Positions 61,900 to 64,000 of a DNA stretch of 64,000 bases are shown here, in pieces. The first letter of the stretch is position 1. Every line of letters begins with the position of its first letter. Location of the stretch: NCBI GenBank assembly GCA_963668605.1, contig OY764903.1, positions 4,154,001 through 4,218,000 of the forward strand, in the 5' to 3' direction. This DNA is from G963668605 sp963668605. GTDB lineage: Bacteria; Acidobacteriota; Terriglobia; Bryobacterales; Bryobacteraceae. The notes under the pieces were generated by a model that worked only from the letters and a program-made list of their open reading frames with translations, was not told the DNA's origin and did not search any database. Made by a program: the position numbers and the translations under genes.

Positions 61900-63619
61900 C
61901 CGGCACCGTTTCCTTGATTGAGTTTTTTCCGGGGCGCCTGCCTGCGCGTTTCCGTGCCGGCTTTCCCGTTTCCGCGAGTTCTTCAAGCCGGCCGTATTCC
62001 ATCCGCAGTACCCGGTCGGCGACATGGAAGTAACGGTCGTCGTGAGAGACCGCGATAATCGTCTTGCCGGCCTTCTTGAGATCCGTCAGCATCACTTCAT
62101 AGAAATAGGTACGGAAGTGGGGATCCTGATCCGCCGCTACCTCGTCGAACACATATACGGGTTTGTCTTCCAGGTAGGCAACCACCAGGGCGAGGCGCTT
62201 TCGCTGTCCCGTCGACAGGTTGATATTCGAGAAGCGTCCGTCGCGGTACGAGGTCTTGGTGGAGATTTCCATTAGCCGCAGTAAAGCGTCCACGCGCTCC
62301 GGATCGGTGTCTCGTAGGCCGTAGAGTTTGTCGAAGAGGTGGAAGTCGGAAAAGATTGCCGAGAACAGATTCCGATAGGACTGCACGTTGCGCGGTGTGA
62401 CAGCGGCGTCGCCAACCGAAATGGATCCCTGCTCGGGGAGGTAAAGGGCAGTGAGGAGCTTCATGAATGTCGTCTTGCCGCTACCGTTCCCCCCCACCAG
62501 GAAGAGAAGTTCGCCGCGGCGCACTACGGCGTCCGCCGGACCGAGATGGAAGCTGGCGCTTCCGTCGGGCGCGCGGTACGTGAAGCTGACGCCATGCAGT
62601 CGAATTTCCGAAAAATCGGCGAGTCCGTCGATCTGCTCCTCCTCGCCCGAGGCTGCCCCCGAGAGAAGCTGGGTGAGCTTCGCCTCCAGGCGGCGGATGT
62701 TATCCACGGTGACATGCACCTGCGACAGCACCGGGATCATCATGACCACGTTCGACAACGGACCGATCAGGAACAGAACGGCCGCCACAATCTTGACTAT
62801 CGAGCTTGAGAAGGATGGCGAAAGCACCGGGAGTATGAATACAATGGCGCCTACCAGAGCCTGAAAGAACGCCTCGACGAAGACGATATTGTTGGTGAAC
62901 TGCATCATCACGCGAGTCCGCACGTCACGCACTCGTGTGGCGGCGCCGCCGAATTCCTCGAATAGGTCGTCGCTCTTCAGGCGATTGATGCGTAGTTCCT
63001 TGAAACCCTTCAAGATACCCGTGAGTGAGGTAAACAAGTCGTCCTCGCGACGCGAGGCTTCGTGTAGGCCCTGCTCGAGGACCACACGGTCCTTCAGGTA
63101 AATTCCTATGCCGCCGGCGATCATCGCCACACAAAGCAGGGCGGCCACGGGCGAGACTGCCGCGATGTAGAGCATGGTGAACAGCACCATGAGAGACGAT
63201 TGCGCGGCGCTGAACAGCGGGCGCGCAGACTGTGCGATAGCCGCCGTCTCGCGGCTGATACGCGCGTGGATGTCCGCATCTCCGATAGACTCCAGCGCAG
63301 CGAGGTCGCAACGGCGGATTTTGTCCGCCAGGCGAACCCGCACGCTCCGGATTGCCTCCTCGGCGATTTGGCTGGATTCACCAAGAATGTAGCGCAGCGA
63401 GTACACAAACAGGCACAGGGAGAGCGTAAACAGGAGAAAATGGCGCCAACCCGGCCCCTGCCCTTGTTTGCCCATCGACTCGACCGCAGCGTTGATTACG
63501 GCCAGAATCAGGGCGTTGGCCGTGCCGGAAGCCACTGTCATCAACAGCAGCTTCCGATTCAATCCTCCAGTTTCCTGTTGCAGAAACTCGAGAATGCCCA
63601 GTCGCAGTGAGAGCTTCAT
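61883..63619 (-). CDS. ABC transporter, cyclic-peptide-export type (fused membrane and ATPase)
   Basis: 578 residues. About six membrane segments occupy residues 20-310 (LLLMTVASGTANALILAVINAAV, FLLFTLSLCLFVYSLRYIL, LMVLFTMLYIAAVSPVAALLCVAMIAGGIGIYL, IVAAVLFLIGPLSNVVMMIPVL). The ATPase at about 345-570 has Walker A GGNGSGKTT, signature LSTGQRKRLALV and Walker B PVYVFDEVAADQDP; the H-loop is AVSHDDRYF. The layout matches the PvdE/SyrD-like family that exports non-ribosomal peptides, siderophores and microcins. The start codon is within a 17-bp tandem duplication (63604-63637). The SPFH gene start lies inside its 3' end. Confidence 0.93.
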   Translation of the reverse strand: MKLSLRLGILEFLQQETGGLNRKLLLMTVASGTANALILAVINAAVESMGKQGQGPGWRHFLLFTLSLCLFVYSLRYILGESSQIAEEAIRSVRVRLADKIRRCDLAALESIGDADIHARISRETAAIAQSARPLFSAAQSSLMVLFTMLYIAAVSPVAALLCVAMIAGGIGIYLKDRVVLEQGLHEASRREDDLFTSLTGILKGFKELRINRLKSDDLFEEFGGAATRVRDVRTRVMMQFTNNIVFVEAFFQALVGAIVFILPVLSPSFSSSIVKIVAAVLFLIGPLSNVVMMIPVLSQVHVTVDNIRRLEAKLTQLLSGAASGEEEQIDGLADFSEIRLHGVSFTYRAPDGSASFHLGPADAVVRRGELLFLVGGNGSGKTTFMKLLTALYLPEQGSISVGDAAVTPRNVQSYRNLFSAIFSDFHLFDKLYGLRDTDPERVDALLRLMEISTKTSYRDGRFSNINLSTGQRKRLALVVAYLEDKPVYVFDEVAADQDPHFRTYFYEVMLTDLKKAGKTIIAVSHDDRYFHVADRVLRMEYGRLEELAETGKPARKRAGRRPGKNSIKETVPDEKNS

Positions 63620-63637
63620 AGCAGTGAGAGCTTCATA
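63604..63637. repeat. 17-bp tandem duplication over the exporter start codon
   Basis: GCAGTGAGAGCTTCATA occurs twice in direct tandem (63604-63620 and 63621-63637). On the minus strand this duplicates the start of the exporter gene: the upstream copy gives ATG AAG CTC TCA CTG CTA TGA, a six-codon frame whose stop overlaps the real ATG (63619). Confidence 0.9.
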
Positions 63638-63672
63638 TTAGATTCGCCCGGGCCGGGTATGGCTTTCGGACT

Positions 63673-63837
63673 TCAAGCCTTTCGGGAAGACGCAAAGTAG
63701 AGAAACATAAGACTGACAATGGGCGTGAAAATGAAGGAACAGAAGAAGTACCCCCAAAATCCGATGCGCCGGTTCCTCCCTGCAATCCCCGCTATGAGGC
63801 AAAGCACCAAGTAGGCGGCGGCAAGTTCCAGGCCCAT
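63673..63837 (-). CDS. 54-residue membrane protein of unknown function
   Basis: ATG 63837 to TGA 63673 encodes a hydrophobic protein with two membrane segments: MGLELAAAYLVLCLIAGIAG, then a short basic turn (RNRRI), then GFWGYFFCSFIFTPIVSLMF and LYFASSRKA. The two-helix plan with a basic loop is typical of small inner-membrane proteins. It starts 6 bp after the stop of the partial upstream gene and ends 54 bp before the exporter start, all on one strand. A role with the exporter is suggested by position only. Confidence 0.65.
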   Translation of the reverse strand: MGLELAAAYLVLCLIAGIAGRNRRIGFWGYFFCSFIFTPIVSLMFLYFASSRKA

Positions 63838-63843
63838 GGGGGT

Positions 63844-64000
63844 TTAAGCCGGGACCTCGGTCGTCGTCTTCTCTTGCAGGTCTGCGGCCAGCTTGCTCCC
63901 TTCTTCAAACTCCTGCTTGAAATGCTCCTTCATTTTGGCCGGATCGAAGCTCAGGAAGGTCCCGCCGGACTCGAAGTGTTGGACGAACACCTTGCCCAGA
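63844..64000 (-). CDS. C-terminal end of a protein of unknown function (cut by window edge)
   Basis: The minus-strand frame enters at base 64000 and ends at TAA 63844. The visible end reads LGKVFVQHFESGGTFLSFDP, then AKMKEHFKQEFEEGSKLAAD and LQEKTTTEVPA. It is soluble and charged. I do not recognise the family from 51 residues. It is the first visible gene of the megasynthase operon and is 6 bp from the small membrane protein. Confidence 0.6.
   Translation of the reverse strand, partial: LGKVFVQHFESGGTFLSFDPAKMKEHFKQEFEEGSKLAADLQEKTTTEVPA

Overview
This high-GC window most resembles a chromosome segment of an Acidobacteriota bacterium of the Bryobacterales/Solibacter type. The inference rests on gene content, since no rRNA is present: an Oar-like TonB receptor with a carboxypeptidase-regulatory N-terminus, a full mreBCD-mrdA-rodA block followed by an RNase E/G gene, Tat-exported sulfatase and Gfo/Idh/MocA proteins, a DUF4139 protein and very large Ig-like surface proteins.

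Layout. 1-4078 (minus): a YncE-like beta-propeller lipoprotein, a TPM-domain protein, a nucleotidyltransferase-fold protein, LemA, and an aldehyde dehydrogenase cut by the window edge. 4197-4924 (minus): a HigB/HigA-type toxin-antitoxin pair. 5296-5853 (plus): a possible 24-residue leader peptide, a hairpin and a small secreted protein. 6027-13590 (minus): a DUF4139 protein, a Fn3/BNR beta-propeller and a TonB-dependent receptor. 14192-22906 (plus): the rod-shape operon mreB-mreC-mreD-mrdA-rodA, then an RNase E/G whose S1 domain is split by a roughly 375-residue low-complexity insert. 22995-24005: a secreted unknown protein and tRNA-Ser(GGA).

24126-27496 is an insertion hot spot: a four-helix-bundle (IVS) gene remnant, a two-hairpin structured element, a group IIC intron with maturase, and an IS630-family element whose left end lies 7 bp from the predicted intron 5' end. 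27519-34190 is a polysaccharide or sulfated-glycan catabolic island: sulfatase, Gfo/Idh/MocA oxidoreductase, a pectate-lyase-fold protein, and on the other strand two tandem amidohydrolase paralogs, the second of which has lost every metal-binding histidine. A sulfatase remnant closes it. 34377-46117 holds two giant proteins (1885 and about 2028 residues) built from bacterial Ig-like modules and joined by an ATGA stop/start overlap. A proline iminopeptidase-like hydrolase follows.

47685-64000 is a biosynthetic locus. A Sfp-type phosphopantetheinyl transferase converges on a 3781-residue NRPS-PKS with the order C-A-T-C-A-T-KS-(no AT)-DH-KR-ACP-TE. That megasynthase is the last gene of a tight minus-strand operon: a partial unknown gene, a 54-residue membrane protein, a cyclic-peptide-export-type ABC transporter, an SPFH/band-7 membrane protein, a branched-chain-amino-acid-type periplasmic binding protein, then the synthase. 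The natural reading is that a short acyl or N-capped dipeptide-ketide is made on one polypeptide, activated by the adjacent PPTase, exported by the ABC protein, and perhaps sensed or recaptured by the binding protein. Coupling to an SPFH protein and to a binding protein without a permease is the least familiar part and the best candidate for an undescribed system.
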